This document shows positions 35,162 through 45,989 of a DNA stretch of 50,117 bases, one piece after another. Under the pieces are notes generated by a model, which made no database searches, was not told the DNA's origin, and saw only the letters and a list, made by a program, of their open reading frames with translations. How positions within the stretch are numbered: position 1 is the first letter of the stretch; every line of letters starts with the position of its first letter. Source of the DNA: Acidimicrobiia bacterium (lineage in GTDB: Bacteria; Actinomycetota; Acidimicrobiia; Acidimicrobiales; Aldehydirespiratoraceae); assembly GCA_021296315.1 (NCBI GenBank), contig JAGWAO010000015.1:1-50117 (forward strand), read 5' to 3'. The translations under genes were made by a program, and so were the position numbers.

Positions 35162-35638
35162 ATGCTGCACCTCGTGCGCCATGCCGACGCCGGCAACCGG
35201 ATGGCCTGGATGGGCGATGACTTCGAGCGGCCGCTCGACGACTTCGGGCAGATGCAGGCCGAGGCCATCGGCGTCACACTGGCCACGAGCCCGGTGCGGC
35301 GGATCCTGTCGAGCGCGGCGGTGCGCTGCGTCGACACGGTGGTGCCACTGGGTCGAGCGTTGGGGCTGCCCGTAGAAATCGCCGACGAACTGGCCGAGGG
35401 ATCGTTCGTCGGCGATGCCTTCGACCTCCTCCGCTCTCTGGCCTCTGCCGAGGGCGACTCCGTGCTGTGCAGCCACGGAGACGTCATTCCCGGGCTGCTG
35501 TGGGTGCTGGCGCAGTACGGGCTGGACATCCCTGACTTGGGCAGGTGCAAGAAGGGGTCGATCTGGGAGCTGGAAGTGAGCGACGGTCGTATCGTCGGCG
35601 CCTCCTACCGGCACCCGCGCACCTACGGAGCCGCCTGA
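35162..35638 (+). CDS. SixA-like histidine phosphatase
   Basis: The product is 158 residues from the ATG at 35162. The catalytic motif LVRHADAGNR is at the N-terminus and the second His in VLCSHGDVIPGLLW; length is that of SixA, which dephosphorylates phosphohistidine. The substrate is unknown. A possible leaderless mini-ORF of 23 codons (GTG 35087 to TGA 35156) lies just upstream in the same frame, behind TAGGCT (35075-35080). It is divergent from mrp and convergent with the HD gene, 28 bp away. Confidence 0.85.
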   Translation: MLHLVRHADAGNRMAWMGDDFERPLDDFGQMQAEAIGVTLATSPVRRILSSAAVRCVDTVVPLGRALGLPVEIADELAEGSFVGDAFDLLRSLASAEGDSVLCSHGDVIPGLLWVLAQYGLDIPDLGRCKKGSIWELEVSDGRIVGASYRHPRTYGAA

Positions 35639-35646
35639 GCAATCTT

Positions 35647-35669
35647 CCCGCTCTTGCTCCCTGCGCTCA
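35647..35669 (+). repeat. Fragment of the dispersed repeat (copy K)
   Basis: CCCGCTCTTGCTCCCTGCGC and the next bases match the first 22-23 positions of the core with one or two changes, then similarity stops. It lies in the 28-bp gap between two convergent genes and includes the stop codon of the HD gene. Confidence 0.6.
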
Positions 35670-36248
35670 GGCTGTGTACTTGGCCGGTCGGGAGAAGACC
35701 TGGTCCAGCAGCGGCACGAAGTCCTCCATCGGAAGGTCGTCGTAGTCGGGGTCGAAGCAGTTCTGGTCGTACGACGCGCAGAAGTCGACGCAACGGTCGT
35801 AGTGCGGCGACTCCGCGTAGCGCTCCCGGGCGTGGCGGTCACCGCCAAGGTGGTGGAAGTAGTAGTAGCCCTGGAACAGCCCGTGGTGGCGCACCACCCA
35901 CTCCGTCTCGGAGCTCACATAGGGGGCGACGATGGCGGCGGCCACGGCGCTGTGATTGTCGGGAGCCAGCACGTCGCCGATGTCGTGCAGGAGTGCGGCC
36001 ACCACGAACTCGTCGGATTCGCCGTTCCGCAGGGCCCGCGTGGCCGACTGGCGGCAGTGGCGGGCCCGATCGATCCGGTAGCCCAGCGTGGGTCCCTCAA
36101 GCAGCCGCATCACCGACAACAGGTGCGGCACGAGCGTGTCGCCGGCGTGGTCCTCGAAGATCTTCGATAGCTGGGTGTAGTCCTCTACCGTGCCGTCGGC
36201 CATGGCCGTCCAACTCACGGTGAACGTGTCGGCGAGCGTCTCAGACAT
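35667..36248 (-). CDS. HD-domain protein of the PhnZ/TmpB-like class
   Basis: The product is 193 residues from the ATG at 36248 (MSETLADTFTVSW). Metal-binding motifs are RARHCRQSATRAL, the HD pair in AALLHDIGDVLAPDNH, and WVVRHHGLFQGYYYFHHLGG. The last block and the HCRQSA segment suggest the branch of HD proteins that are mixed-valent di-iron oxygenases (PhnZ, TmpB) cleaving C-P bonds, more than ordinary phosphohydrolases; this is from recall and needs alignment. No phosphonate genes are nearby. Its stop codon lies inside repeat fragment K. Confidence 0.7.
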   Translation of the reverse strand: MSETLADTFTVSWTAMADGTVEDYTQLSKIFEDHAGDTLVPHLLSVMRLLEGPTLGYRIDRARHCRQSATRALRNGESDEFVVAALLHDIGDVLAPDNHSAVAAAIVAPYVSSETEWVVRHHGLFQGYYYFHHLGGDRHARERYAESPHYDRCVDFCASYDQNCFDPDYDDLPMEDFVPLLDQVFSRPAKYTA

Positions 36249-36354
36249 GAAGGTCAACCCCCCTCCCTGCGGCCGGCACCGCGGAGTCACGACGCAATCT
36301 ACTGAAGGCGAGCGCAAAGGGGTTGGTGGCGAGTCGCGGTCCGAGATTGCGTCT

Positions 36355-36452
36355 CCCGCTCTTGTTCGCTGCGCTCACGGGCCGCTCGGGCCATGGCCTC
36401 GCTCGCGCCTTGCAAAGATGCCCGTGAAGCGCGACCCGTCCGCTCGGCCTCT
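36355..36452 (+). repeat. Dispersed intergenic repeat, copy C (long-spacer form)
   Basis: Core from 36355 (one change, CCATGG for CCACGG), spacer, and end block CCGCTCGGCCTCT (36440-36452) overlapping the stop codon of the DUF3179 gene. It lies between that gene and the HD gene. Confidence 0.85.
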
Positions 36453-37812
36453 AGCCGATGATCTCTGCGTCGGGATAGAACGCGGCCGCCGCGAACCAGA
36501 ACGTGTCGAGATGCTCGACGGGTTCCAGTGCGGTGCCTCCCGTGCTCGACGGCCGGCCCAGGATGTCATAGACCACGCCGCTGGCCGCGTCCACGAAGCC
36601 GCCGCCGCCGGCCGCGGACAACTCCAGCAGCCGACCGTCGACCGAGCGCACGAATACGCCGGTGGCACCGACGTCGCGCCCCTCGGCGATGTTGGAGCTG
36701 TCGAGGGCGCTGGCCGTGCCCGGCTCGAACAGGGCCACCAGTTCACGGCCGGCGAAGGTGAACGGCACGACCCGGCGCTCAACCAGCACGTCGTTGGGGA
36801 CAACTGCCCCCTGCTCCTCGGCCCGGAGGGCCAACACACGCGCCAGAGGCTCGAGGCGGTCGTCGAACGGGCCGCTGAATAGGAAGGGCCGGCTACTGGA
36901 GTCGTAGAACTGGTAGGGGTTCTGGCCGTACCTTCGGAAGTGGCCGGTGTCGAGGCTGAGCACGTGACCCTCAGGGTGCGATGCCAGGAATGCCGCGAAC
37001 GACACGGTCTGCACCGGGATCAGGTCCAGTTCTGTACCGGTGAGATGGCCGACCACCGCCTGGCCGGTGTAGTGGGACCAGAGACTCTCGGTCTGGCGGT
37101 CGTACATCACCAGCGACGATTTCAACAGCGCGCCGGAGGTGCCGAAGTCGAGAATGCGGTCCCCTACCCGCCGGTCGTAGGCAATCGCGGAGTTGCACAG
37201 CGGGCAGTACGACACGGTGACCGGCACCCCTCCTACGGTGCCGTTGACCAGTTCGTGCCAGGTCATGATCCTGAGCGGGTAGGCCCGGGCGTCACCGTTG
37301 ACCTCCAGAGCAAGTACCGGCTCCACCTCCGGCAGCCAATCCACGTCACCGGCCGGCTCGAAGGCGGGATCCTCAAGAGGCGGGATACCGTCGGGCGGCG
37401 GGCCCCCGGAGAGAATCTGCGAGAGGTCGACAAGCGGCTCCGGATGGTCCGGGTGGTCGCGGTCGCGCAGCGCGCTGGGTACATCCTCGCGGGCCGTGGA
37501 CGTGATCGGCTCAGCCAGGAACACGGGCGTCGAGTCGCTCACCGTGCCGGTCGCAGCCGTGGTCGGCGCGGCTACCGCTTCGGGCTGCTGGTCCTCGCCG
37601 CCGGCCGGCTCGGGTGTCGCGCTCGGGTCGGGCTCGGCGGGCTCAGCGGGCTCGCTCAGTTCGCTGCCGGTCGCGGGCTCCGGGGAGGTCGACTGCGAAT
37701 CAGTGACGGGTGCCTCACGGTCAGCAGGGGAGGAACCCGAGCAGCCGAGGACCGCAACGACCGTGACCGCGGCCACCAGCACGGGCGCGGCCCTCCCAGA
37801 AACAACTCGCAT
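36451..37812 (-). CDS. DUF3179 family lipoprotein
   Basis: The product is 453 residues from the ATG at 37812; the frame can also start at 37824 or 37845. It begins with a lipoprotein signal whose Cys follows VAAVTVVAVLGC. Residues about 30-120 are a Pro/Glu/Ala-rich linker. The DUF3179 core follows, with WHELVNGTVGGVPVTVSYCP, then LCNSAIAYDR, FGTSGALLKSSLVMYDRQT and SLWSHYTGQAV. The SYCPLCNSA motif may bind a metal. Function is unknown. It is divergent from the unknown plus-strand gene at 37875; the 60 bp between them must hold both promoters. Confidence 0.85.
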   Translation of the reverse strand: MRVVSGRAAPVLVAAVTVVAVLGCSGSSPADREAPVTDSQSTSPEPATGSELSEPAEPAEPDPSATPEPAGGEDQQPEAVAAPTTAATGTVSDSTPVFLAEPITSTAREDVPSALRDRDHPDHPEPLVDLSQILSGGPPPDGIPPLEDPAFEPAGDVDWLPEVEPVLALEVNGDARAYPLRIMTWHELVNGTVGGVPVTVSYCPLCNSAIAYDRRVGDRILDFGTSGALLKSSLVMYDRQTESLWSHYTGQAVVGHLTGTELDLIPVQTVSFAAFLASHPEGHVLSLDTGHFRRYGQNPYQFYDSSSRPFLFSGPFDDRLEPLARVLALRAEEQGAVVPNDVLVERRVVPFTFAGRELVALFEPGTASALDSSNIAEGRDVGATGVFVRSVDGRLLELSAAGGGGFVDAASGVVYDILGRPSSTGGTALEPVEHLDTFWFAAAAFYPDAEIIG

Positions 37813-37874
37813 CTTGCAGGCCATATTGGAGCAACCTAACCTCACAGACTCTTTAACTCGCAGAGGGTCGCATC

Positions 37875-38849
37875 ATGAATAGTCCCGCCACCGCTCACAA
37901 TCCCGCTGCTGAGGCGGCTGCCGCCGTCGGTGACGGATACGACGTCCGGGTGCTGGAGCCCAGCCCGCCGGCAGTGGTCGATCCGCCGTTCTGGGCCGAT
38001 GACCCCGCCGATCCCGGCGCGCCAGGGAACAACCCGGTGGTCGCGCCGCATTGCGGGGGCGACCTGAGTTGGGACGAGCTGATCGCCACGCGGCCGGATC
38101 TCGCCGGGTTCGCGGCCGACCGATGGCTCGGCGCCCGCCGGCGACTTCCCGACCTTCCCACCGACTACCCGCGGGCGCTCTTCGACTTCCACCGGCTGGC
38201 CTACTCGGTAGTGGCCGAGGCCCGCTACCAGTGCAACGGCAAGTTCGGGCTGCGGTATGTGCGCGGCGGCTTCGGTACGCCGTTCTTCGGCAACGACTCT
38301 CAGGTCAGGGTGACCGGCGATCAGCTGGTGGTCCAAGAGGCCGGGCAGGCGCGCGCCGCGCCCGTCACCACCCTGCGAGAAGCCGGCGAGTTCGTCGGCA
38401 CGGCTCCGGGCACTTCTGCGGCCGAGCACGACAGCCCCGAGCTGGGCGACATCGACCGTCCCCTCCACGTGAGGGCCGCCGTCGGCGACTTCCTGGGCGC
38501 CTGGTTCGGGCTGGCCACCGCCGCTTTGGAGGAACTTCGCTTCTCGCCCGGTGTGGTCGATCCCGAGCGGGTGCAGCTGTGGCCCGGGCACTTCGATCCC
38601 GCCATCGCCGCCGGCGACGCCGAGTCGGGGCGCCGGGCCACATTCGGGTTCTCCCCCGGTGACCATGCCCACGACGAGCCCTACATCTACGTGGCCGCGT
38701 GGGGCGACATCGACCGGTCCGACCCCTTCTGGAACGAGAAGGACTTCAACGGCGCATCGCTGCCCTACGCCGCACTGGCGAACTCCGACGACCATTGCGC
38801 CGCCGCGGTCGCCTTCCTCGAGGGCGGCTATACCCGGCTCAACCGCTGA
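37875..38849 (+). CDS. Conserved hypothetical protein, DUF5996-like
   Basis: The product is 324 residues, from an ATG with AGAGGG about nine bases upstream. Visible blocks are ALFDFHRLAYSVVAEARYQ, a middle region with FLGAWFGLATAALEEL, and the C-terminal VQLWPGHFDPAI and FGFSPGDHAHDEPYIYVAAW. The LWPxHFD and SPGD...EPYxYV pattern recalls DUF5996, with low certainty. No signal peptide or membrane segment. Divergent from the DUF3179 gene. Its stop codon (38847-38849) is directly followed by repeat copy I. Confidence 0.7.
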   Translation: MNSPATAHNPAAEAAAAVGDGYDVRVLEPSPPAVVDPPFWADDPADPGAPGNNPVVAPHCGGDLSWDELIATRPDLAGFAADRWLGARRRLPDLPTDYPRALFDFHRLAYSVVAEARYQCNGKFGLRYVRGGFGTPFFGNDSQVRVTGDQLVVQEAGQARAAPVTTLREAGEFVGTAPGTSAAEHDSPELGDIDRPLHVRAAVGDFLGAWFGLATAALEELRFSPGVVDPERVQLWPGHFDPAIAAGDAESGRRATFGFSPGDHAHDEPYIYVAAWGDIDRSDPFWNEKDFNGASLPYAALANSDDHCAAAVAFLEGGYTRLNR

Positions 38850-38940
38850 GAGGCCGAGCGAATAGGCGGGACAACGCGGCCCATACAGAGCGAGGCCCTG
38901 GCCCGAGCGGCCCGTAGGCGCAGCGAACAAGAGCGGGAAT
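38849..38940 (-). repeat. Dispersed intergenic repeat, copy I (short-spacer form)
   Basis: Starts in the last base of the upstream stop codon with AGAGGCCGAGCG, spacer with GGCCCATACAGAG, then the core with small changes (CCCTGGCCCG and a one-base deletion in CCCGTAGG). Fills the gap between two convergent genes. Confidence 0.85.
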
Positions 38941-38965
38941 GACGCCGCTGCGACGCGACGGGCTT

Positions 38966-40354
38966 TCACCCATTTGCGGGCGCTCTGATTGCGTCTCGCA
39001 GACCCTGAGCGTCGATGAGGCGCACCAGATCGGGGGGCTGGTGCTGCAGGGCGTCGAAGGCGCTGAGGTCGTTGCGGGCCCCGCTGGTATCACCATGCTG
39101 CAACCGGGCGAAGGCCCGGTAGACCAAGCCTCTGGCGTTGGAAGAGTCGGCGGTCAGGGCGGCGTCCAGATACTCGACGCCGAGCGCCAGCAGTTCAGGA
39201 TCGCCGCTGCGAACCAGCAACCAGCCCCGGCCGGCCCCCACGTCGGGGTCGCTGGGACGAGACTCCAGAACCCAGTCGAGGAACTGCACGGCCTCGAGCA
39301 GATCGCCCCGCGCCGCCAGAGCCTCCGCGGCAACCAGCGCATCCTCCACACCGAGCGCAGTCTCGTGGAAAGCGGGTCGCTCTTCGAAGGCTGCGAGACC
39401 GTCAACGACCTGCAGCGCGGCCGCGTAGCGGGCCTCGATCACCCGCTCCCGAACCCCGGCCTGAGCCAGCAGTTCCTCGGCGTACGGGGGCGGGTCCAGC
39501 GAGTCGAACACGGCTAGTTCTGCCGCCGCGACGTATCCGTCCCCCTGGTTCAGAGCCACGATGGCCCGAAACAGTCGAGCGTCCGGGTAGGCGGGGTCCA
39601 CCGCAATGGCGTCGTCGAGATATCCCACCGCCGTGTCCAGGTCGCCCCGCCGCGACGTTAGCCAGCCCCGGTAGGTGAGAGCCTCCGCGTTGGAAGGCTG
39701 GAGCTCGAGTGCTTCGTCGTAGGCGGCGATAGCTCCCTCCATGTCGCCCTCGCCCAACCGCCTCTGGGCTTCGAAGATCAGCTCGCGGCTGGTGACGCGG
39801 ATCTCACCGGTGATGGATCCGTCGATGCTTCGGCTGCCCGACGAGCGGGCCACAAGCAGGCCCGCCGCGCCGGCCACCACCACGACGGCGACGGTCCACA
39901 CCGCCGCGTTTCGCCAACGCCGTCGCCGTGCCGCCATCGACGACACGGCTTCGGCTTGCGCCCGGCGGCGGTCGGATCGCAGCATCACTACCACCACGGT
40001 CCCGATGCCGCCGACGGCCAGCACAGGAAGGATCCACACCAGGCTGGTGATGCCGGACCCTGAGGGGTTGTAGTCGATGTCGACGTCGTAGGCGGCTACC
40101 AGCTGATCCCGGATGTAGGCGTCGCTGCGACCTTCGTCCACCCACACCGCGATCTGCCGGCGGATCTCGCGGGCGACCGGCACATCGCTCTCGGCCACCG
40201 ACTGGCCTGCGCACACCGGGCAGGCGAAGTCCTCGGCCAGGGCGTGGACCCGGTCGGCGTTGGTCTTGGGAGGCCCCTCGTCGAGCGCGCCGTACACGAA
40301 GGCGGCTGCGGCCACCACAACAGCCGCGATCCAGCCTGCAATACGCCAACTCAT
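38966..40354 (-). CDS. ccmH: Cytochrome c maturation protein: CcmH fused to CcmI-like TPR domain
   Basis: The product is 462 residues. It has a signal/membrane helix (5-22), then the CcmH domain with redox motif ACPVCAGQSVAESD (C45 and C48) and VWVDEGRSDAYIRDQLVAAY. A membrane helix at about 104-124 and another near 149-168 precede a domain of TPR repeats (AIAAYDEALELQPSNAEALTY, then AVGYLDDAIAVDPAYPDARL), matching CcmI. CcmH reduces apocytochrome thiols; CcmI chaperones the apoprotein. Fusion of the two in one protein is found in some bacteria. It is the last gene of the ccm cluster, overlapping ccmG by four bases (ATGA). Confidence 0.88.
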   Translation of the reverse strand: MSWRIAGWIAAVVVAAAAFVYGALDEGPPKTNADRVHALAEDFACPVCAGQSVAESDVPVAREIRRQIAVWVDEGRSDAYIRDQLVAAYDVDIDYNPSGSGITSLVWILPVLAVGGIGTVVVVMLRSDRRRAQAEAVSSMAARRRRWRNAAVWTVAVVVVAGAAGLLVARSSGSRSIDGSITGEIRVTSRELIFEAQRRLGEGDMEGAIAAYDEALELQPSNAEALTYRGWLTSRRGDLDTAVGYLDDAIAVDPAYPDARLFRAIVALNQGDGYVAAAELAVFDSLDPPPYAEELLAQAGVRERVIEARYAAALQVVDGLAAFEERPAFHETALGVEDALVAAEALAARGDLLEAVQFLDWVLESRPSDPDVGAGRGWLLVRSGDPELLALGVEYLDAALTADSSNARGLVYRAFARLQHGDTSGARNDLSAFDALQHQPPDLVRLIDAQGLRDAIRAPANG

Positions 40355-40898
40355 GGCGCGGCGGAGAGCCGGGTGATCACGTCGTCGATGCCGTCAGCGG
40401 TTACGCCGCCCAATTGCTTCCACACGACCACCCCCGAGGGAGCCACGAGGTAGGACTCGGGCACCCCGGTCACGCCGTATGCGACGGCCGCCTCACGGGC
40501 ACCAGTGGCCAGCACGGGCCAGTCCCCGCCATGGGCCGCGAAGAACTCCCGCACGTTCTCGACAGTGTCGTCGAACACCACCGACACGATCCGAGCGTCG
40601 CCGGCTGCCGAGTGGCGCTCGTCGAAGGCGACGAGTTCGGGATGCTCCATGATGCAAGGCACGCAAGTGCTCTGAAAGAAGTTGACGACAACCCACCGGC
40701 CACGCCAGCCGTCGAGATCGAACGGCTCACCCGTCACCGTCAGACCGACGACCGGAGGCGCCAAGCCTCCCAGGATGGGACTGGAGGCGTTGCGCTCGAA
40801 TGCGGAGTCGCGGGTGGCCAACACCACTACCAGAAGGGCGACTACCAAGGCCACCGGTAACGCGATCCAGGCTGCCCGGCGGTGGCGGCCACCGCTGT

Positions 40899-40902
<4 letters not shown>
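40351..40902 (-). CDS. ccmG: Thioredoxin-like protein CcmG/ResA
   Basis: The product is 183 residues from the ATG at 40902, which overlaps the ccmF stop by four bases. It has a membrane anchor (about 11-29), then a thioredoxin fold with redox pair C80-V-P-C83 in NFFQSTCVPCIMEHPEL, and the cis-Pro region TGVPESYLVAPSG. The usual Trp before the first Cys (WC) is Thr here. The role is to keep CcmH or apocytochrome thiols reduced outside the membrane. The longer frame upstream overlaps ccmF and is not needed. Confidence 0.9.
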
Positions 40903-42932
<2,030 letters not shown>

Positions 42933-42989
42933 GGTTCTGAGAACACGCGCCGGTGGGTGACGCCGACTCGCGGTGCGGCGCAGTGTCTA

Positions 42990-43087
42990 CCGCTCTTGTT
43001 CGCTGCGCTCACGGGCCGCTCGGGCCACGGCCTCGCTGAGCGCCTCGCCACCATCCTCACCAATCGCCGCCCATCCGCTCGGCCTCT
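42990..43087 (+). repeat. Dispersed intergenic repeat, copy D (long-spacer form)
   Basis: Core from 42990, spacer with CATCCTCACCAATCG, end block CCGCTCGGCCTCT at 43075-43087, 20 bp from the ccmE stop. It sits between ccmE and ccmF within the ccm operon. Confidence 0.85.
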
Positions 43088-43106
43088 GAAGACTCCCGGA
43101 GCAGAG

Positions 43107-43652
43107 TCACGGGAGCGCTCCGCCCTGGTCGGCCTCGGTGATGCGCTCGTCGTAATCGTCGCGGTTGCGATAGTCGTTGTCGTGCTTCACCAGCATCCGA
43201 TCCGATGCGAAGTGCCAGCCGTCCGAGGCAATCACCGGACTCGGACCGGGGCCTTGCTGCCAGGCGCCCTCGAGGACCACGGGCACGCCGGGCTGGAACA
43301 GCTCGGGCGGGTCGCCGGTGTGGACAACGTCCACCACGGCTTCGTTGAAACCGACAGGAAAGGCCAGCACCGGCCGGTCCTGGAAGAAAGTGTTCACGGG
43401 CTCGGACAGGGGCGTCCCCTGAAGGCGGAATCGCTGCGATGCCAACTCGTCGCGTCGCTCGACTGCCTCGTCGGCATTGTAGAAGAACAGCGCCGCGTCA
43501 CCGAGCAGGTTCGCGATGAGCAGCGCCACGCCTCCGACCACGGCCACGGTTATCAACGCCGCGATCCAGCGCCTGGTCCGGGCGGGGCGTTGGACAGGCC
43601 GCGGGGTGAGTGGCGAGAGTTCCGTGTCCACGGCATCTGCCGCGTCATCCAT
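43107..43652 (-). CDS. ccmE: Heme chaperone CcmE
   Basis: The product is 181 residues. It has a short cytoplasmic N-terminus, one membrane helix (about 29-49) and a beta-barrel OB-fold domain. The covalent heme-binding motif is SDRMLVKHDNDY: H157 and Y161, matching the HxxxY class of CcmE. CcmE accepts heme from CcmABCD and passes it to CcmF. The C-terminal tail is acidic. It lies five bases after the CcmD-like gene and before repeat copy D. Confidence 0.92.
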   Translation of the reverse strand: MDDAADAVDTELSPLTPRPVQRPARTRRWIAALITVAVVGGVALLIANLLGDAALFFYNADEAVERRDELASQRFRLQGTPLSEPVNTFFQDRPVLAFPVGFNEAVVDVVHTGDPPELFQPGVPVVLEGAWQQGPGPSPVIASDGWHFASDRMLVKHDNDYRNRDDYDERITEADQGGALP

Positions 43653-43657
43653 AGCCC

Positions 43658-43795
43658 TTACCCGCCGTTCTCGCCGGCCTTGGCGCGGGACCGGCGCACC
43701 AGTCGCCGGCCGCGCACGATCAGGCTGGCCGCGTAGACACCCACCGCGGCCAGGGTGACGCCCCAGGCGCCGAGCACGTAGCCGGCCTGGCTCAC
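43658..43795 (-). CDS. ccmD: CcmD-like small membrane protein
   Basis: The product is 45 residues from a GTG at 43795 overlapping the ccmC stop. One membrane helix (VLGAWGVTLAAVGVYAASLI) is followed by a basic tail RGRRLVRRSRAKAG. Size, topology, basic tail and place between ccmC and ccmE match CcmD, which stabilises the holo-CcmE release complex. The larger open frame across this stretch is a shadow of ccmC. Confidence 0.75.
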   Translation of the reverse strand: MSQAGYVLGAWGVTLAAVGVYAASLIVRGRRLVRRSRAKAGENGG

Positions 43796-44571
43796 CGGGC
43801 CGCCTCGGCTCGCCGGGCCGCCAGCGCTTCGTCGAGGTCGCGGGCCTGGAGCTGACGCTCCAGCCAGCCGATGCGGAAACGGTGCACCATCATCCAGAGA
43901 ATCGCCATCGCGGCCATGACGAAGGCCAGGAACAGGGTGAACAGGGTGAGGTCCGCGAGCTTGCCGTCGGTGAGGGAGGACTGCTGGTGCAGGGTGCGGT
44001 TGGCCCACCAGTTCACCGACCGGTTCACGATCGGAATGTTGATCCCGCCCACCAGCCCGACCACCGCGGCCCGGGTGGCCACCGAGTCCGCATCGCCGCC
44101 GAGAGCCCGGACCGACAGATACCCGACCATCACCAGGAACAGGATGAGAGCGGTCACGAGGCGCACATCGCCCCACTCCCAGTAGGTGCCCCAGGTGGGG
44201 CGGCCCCAGAGCATGCCCGTAACCAGCGTGAGCCCGCACAGAAGGACTCCGATCTCGGCGCCCGCGTGGGCGGTGACGTCCCACCACACCGACCGGCGCC
44301 ACAGCCACATCACCGAGCCCACCGCGGTCACGCCGAGGGCGGTGTAGGCGCCCAGAGCCGCGGGCACGTGCACGAAGATGATGCGCACCGCGTCGCCCTG
44401 CACATCGTCGGCCGGCGCAGCCAGCAGCCCCAGCGCGGCCACCCCAGCCAGGCCGATCAGGGTCGCCAGCCCGAGCCAGAACGTGAAGCGCGACCCGGTG
44501 CGAGCGGGACCGCCGAGATAGGAGGCGATCAACGTCTCGGAGGCCGCGCCCTCGGACTCCGGGGGCGTCAT
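43792..44571 (-). CDS. ccmC: Heme exporter protein CcmC
   Basis: The product is 259 residues with six membrane segments. Heme-ligand histidines are H68 (FVHVPAA) and H195 (SVNWWANRTLHQ). The tryptophan-rich motif reads PTWGTYWEWGDVRLV at about 126-139; the usual motif has WxWDxR, so there is an extra Gly before the Asp. CcmC loads heme on CcmE in the plasma membrane. It overlaps ccmB upstream by ATGA and the ccmD gene downstream by GTGA. Confidence 0.93.
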   Translation of the reverse strand: MTPPESEGAASETLIASYLGGPARTGSRFTFWLGLATLIGLAGVAALGLLAAPADDVQGDAVRIIFVHVPAALGAYTALGVTAVGSVMWLWRRSVWWDVTAHAGAEIGVLLCGLTLVTGMLWGRPTWGTYWEWGDVRLVTALILFLVMVGYLSVRALGGDADSVATRAAVVGLVGGINIPIVNRSVNWWANRTLHQQSSLTDGKLADLTLFTLFLAFVMAAMAILWMMVHRFRIGWLERQLQARDLDEALAARRAEAAR

Positions 44572-45263
44572 GTGTCCTCCAGCAGCGGGCCGTACACGAC
44601 TGCGCCCACCACCGCGTTCACCGCTGCGAAGCCGGCCAGCAGGGCGACCCAGGGCCAGCCGTCCACTGCGACGGTGCCGAACCCGTCGGCGAAGGCCCGG
44701 GTGGCCGCGATCAGCACCGGCGCCGACACTGGAAGCAGCAGGATCGGCAGGACCGTCTGATGGGCTCGCACTCCGGCTACCACAGCACCGAGCAGGCTAC
44801 CGGCGGCAGCCAGGCCCACCGTCGCAGCGACGCAGGTTGCCACCACCAGCGGCACCGATTCGATGTCCGCGTCGTACAGCAGCACCACGCCCGGCACCAG
44901 CAGCGCCTCCACGACCAGCAACTGGACGGCCACGGCCGCGGCCTTGCCCGCGAACGCGGCCGCCGGGGCCATCCCGCTGAGGAGCAGCATCCGGCGGGCC
45001 CCGTCGGCGGACTCCACGGCCACCGACCGCTGCACCGCCACCACGGTGGCGAACAGCACCGTCATCCACAGCAGCCCCGGCGTGGCCAGCCGAAGGGTGG
45101 GCCGGTTGGCGTCGAGGGCGAAGCCGAACAGCACCAGCACGAGCACCGCGAACGGCAGCATCTGGCCCAGCGCAGTGCGGGCCCGCCACTCGATTCGCAA
45201 GTCCTTGGACGCGACGAGAACGGCGTCGCCCGTGAACCGGCTCAACTCGCGCCAGGCGGTCAC
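44568..45263 (-). CDS. ccmB: Heme exporter ABC permease CcmB
   Basis: The product is 231 residues from a GTG at 45263 overlapping the ccmA stop by GTGA. It shows six membrane segments, an N-terminal cytoplasmic stretch SKDLRIEWRARTALGQMLPF, and ESADGARRMLLLSGMAP, both typical of CcmB. With CcmA it forms the ABC transporter that drives release of holo-CcmE from CcmC. It lies in an unbroken overlapping run ccmA-B-C-D. Confidence 0.92.
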   Translation of the reverse strand: MTAWRELSRFTGDAVLVASKDLRIEWRARTALGQMLPFAVLVLVLFGFALDANRPTLRLATPGLLWMTVLFATVVAVQRSVAVESADGARRMLLLSGMAPAAAFAGKAAAVAVQLLVVEALLVPGVVLLYDADIESVPLVVATCVAATVGLAAAGSLLGAVVAGVRAHQTVLPILLLPVSAPVLIAATRAFADGFGTVAVDGWPWVALLAGFAAVNAVVGAVVYGPLLEDT

Positions 45264-45907
45264 TGCGCCATCCCCTCCGACAGCGCGCCGCCCGCCATCG
45301 TCACGGTGCGGGTAGCGAGATCGCCGGCCGGTCCGCTCTCGTGGGAGGCCAGCACGACGGCGGCACCGGCCGCGGCCGCAGCCTCCACGATGCTGTCCAC
45401 GATCTGGCGGCCGGAGGAGTCGAGTCCGGCGTGGGGCTCGTCGAGCAGCCAGAGCTCTGGGCGGCGCACCACGATCGCAGCCAGCGCCACCCGTCGGCGC
45501 TGGCCTGCCGACAGCCGGTCGGTGGGGACGTCGCGCAGCCGCGGAGGCAGCCCGAGGCGCTCCAGCGCGCCGGGCACATCAGTCTCGCCCACCCTGGACG
45601 CCCGAGCCCACACCTGCAGGTTCTCGGCCGCGCTCAACTCCCCGTAGAGCGCGGTGTCGTGGCCCAGCAGCCCCACCCGGCGGCGCACCGCAGCCCGGTC
45701 GGCGCCCAAGTCGCAGCCCAGCACGTCGCCGTTCCCCTTTGAGAGGCGCAACAGCCCGGCGCACAGGTGCAGCAGGGTGGACTTGCCCGCGCCGTTGGGT
45801 CCCCTCACCAGGACGATGTCGCCTCGCTCGACCGAGAGGTCGACACCCGCCAATGCCGGGAAACCCCCCAGCAGCACCACCGCGCCGCGCAGGTCGACCG
45901 CGGTCAC
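45260..45907 (-). CDS. ccmA: Heme exporter ATP-binding protein CcmA
   Basis: The product is 215 residues from a GTG at 45907. The Walker A motif is GPNGAGKST (36-44), the ABC signature LSAGQRRRVALA and Walker B LWLLDEPHAGLD. Its short length is typical of CcmA. The ATPase powers heme handling at CcmC/CcmE. It is the first gene of the ccm operon. The 158 bp upstream hold a partial repeat and an SDR gene fragment. Confidence 0.93.
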   Translation of the reverse strand: MTAVDLRGAVVLLGGFPALAGVDLSVERGDIVLVRGPNGAGKSTLLHLCAGLLRLSKGNGDVLGCDLGADRAAVRRRVGLLGHDTALYGELSAAENLQVWARASRVGETDVPGALERLGLPPRLRDVPTDRLSAGQRRRVALAAIVVRRPELWLLDEPHAGLDSSGRQIVDSIVEAAAAAGAAVVLASHESGPAGDLATRTVTMAGGALSEGMAQ

Positions 45908-45963
45908 GACGCTGTCCGCCGGTTCAAGGCGGGCGAAGGGGCCTGTGCCATCCCCCCAGCGTA

Positions 45964-45976
45964 AGAGGCCGAGCGG
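45964..45976 (-). repeat. Fragment of the dispersed repeat (copy J)
   Basis: Only the end block AGAGGCCGAGCGG is present; no core follows. Instead the sequence continues into the duplicated SDR tail. Confidence 0.45.
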
Positions 45977-45989
45977 GTCAGGCTCCGCT

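Noticed and set aside
35087-35638. In-frame TGA at 35156 as a second selenocysteine codon before the SixA-like gene
   Set aside because: The TGA lies two codons before a good family ATG, the upstream codons do not match the family, and no redox Cys is expected there.
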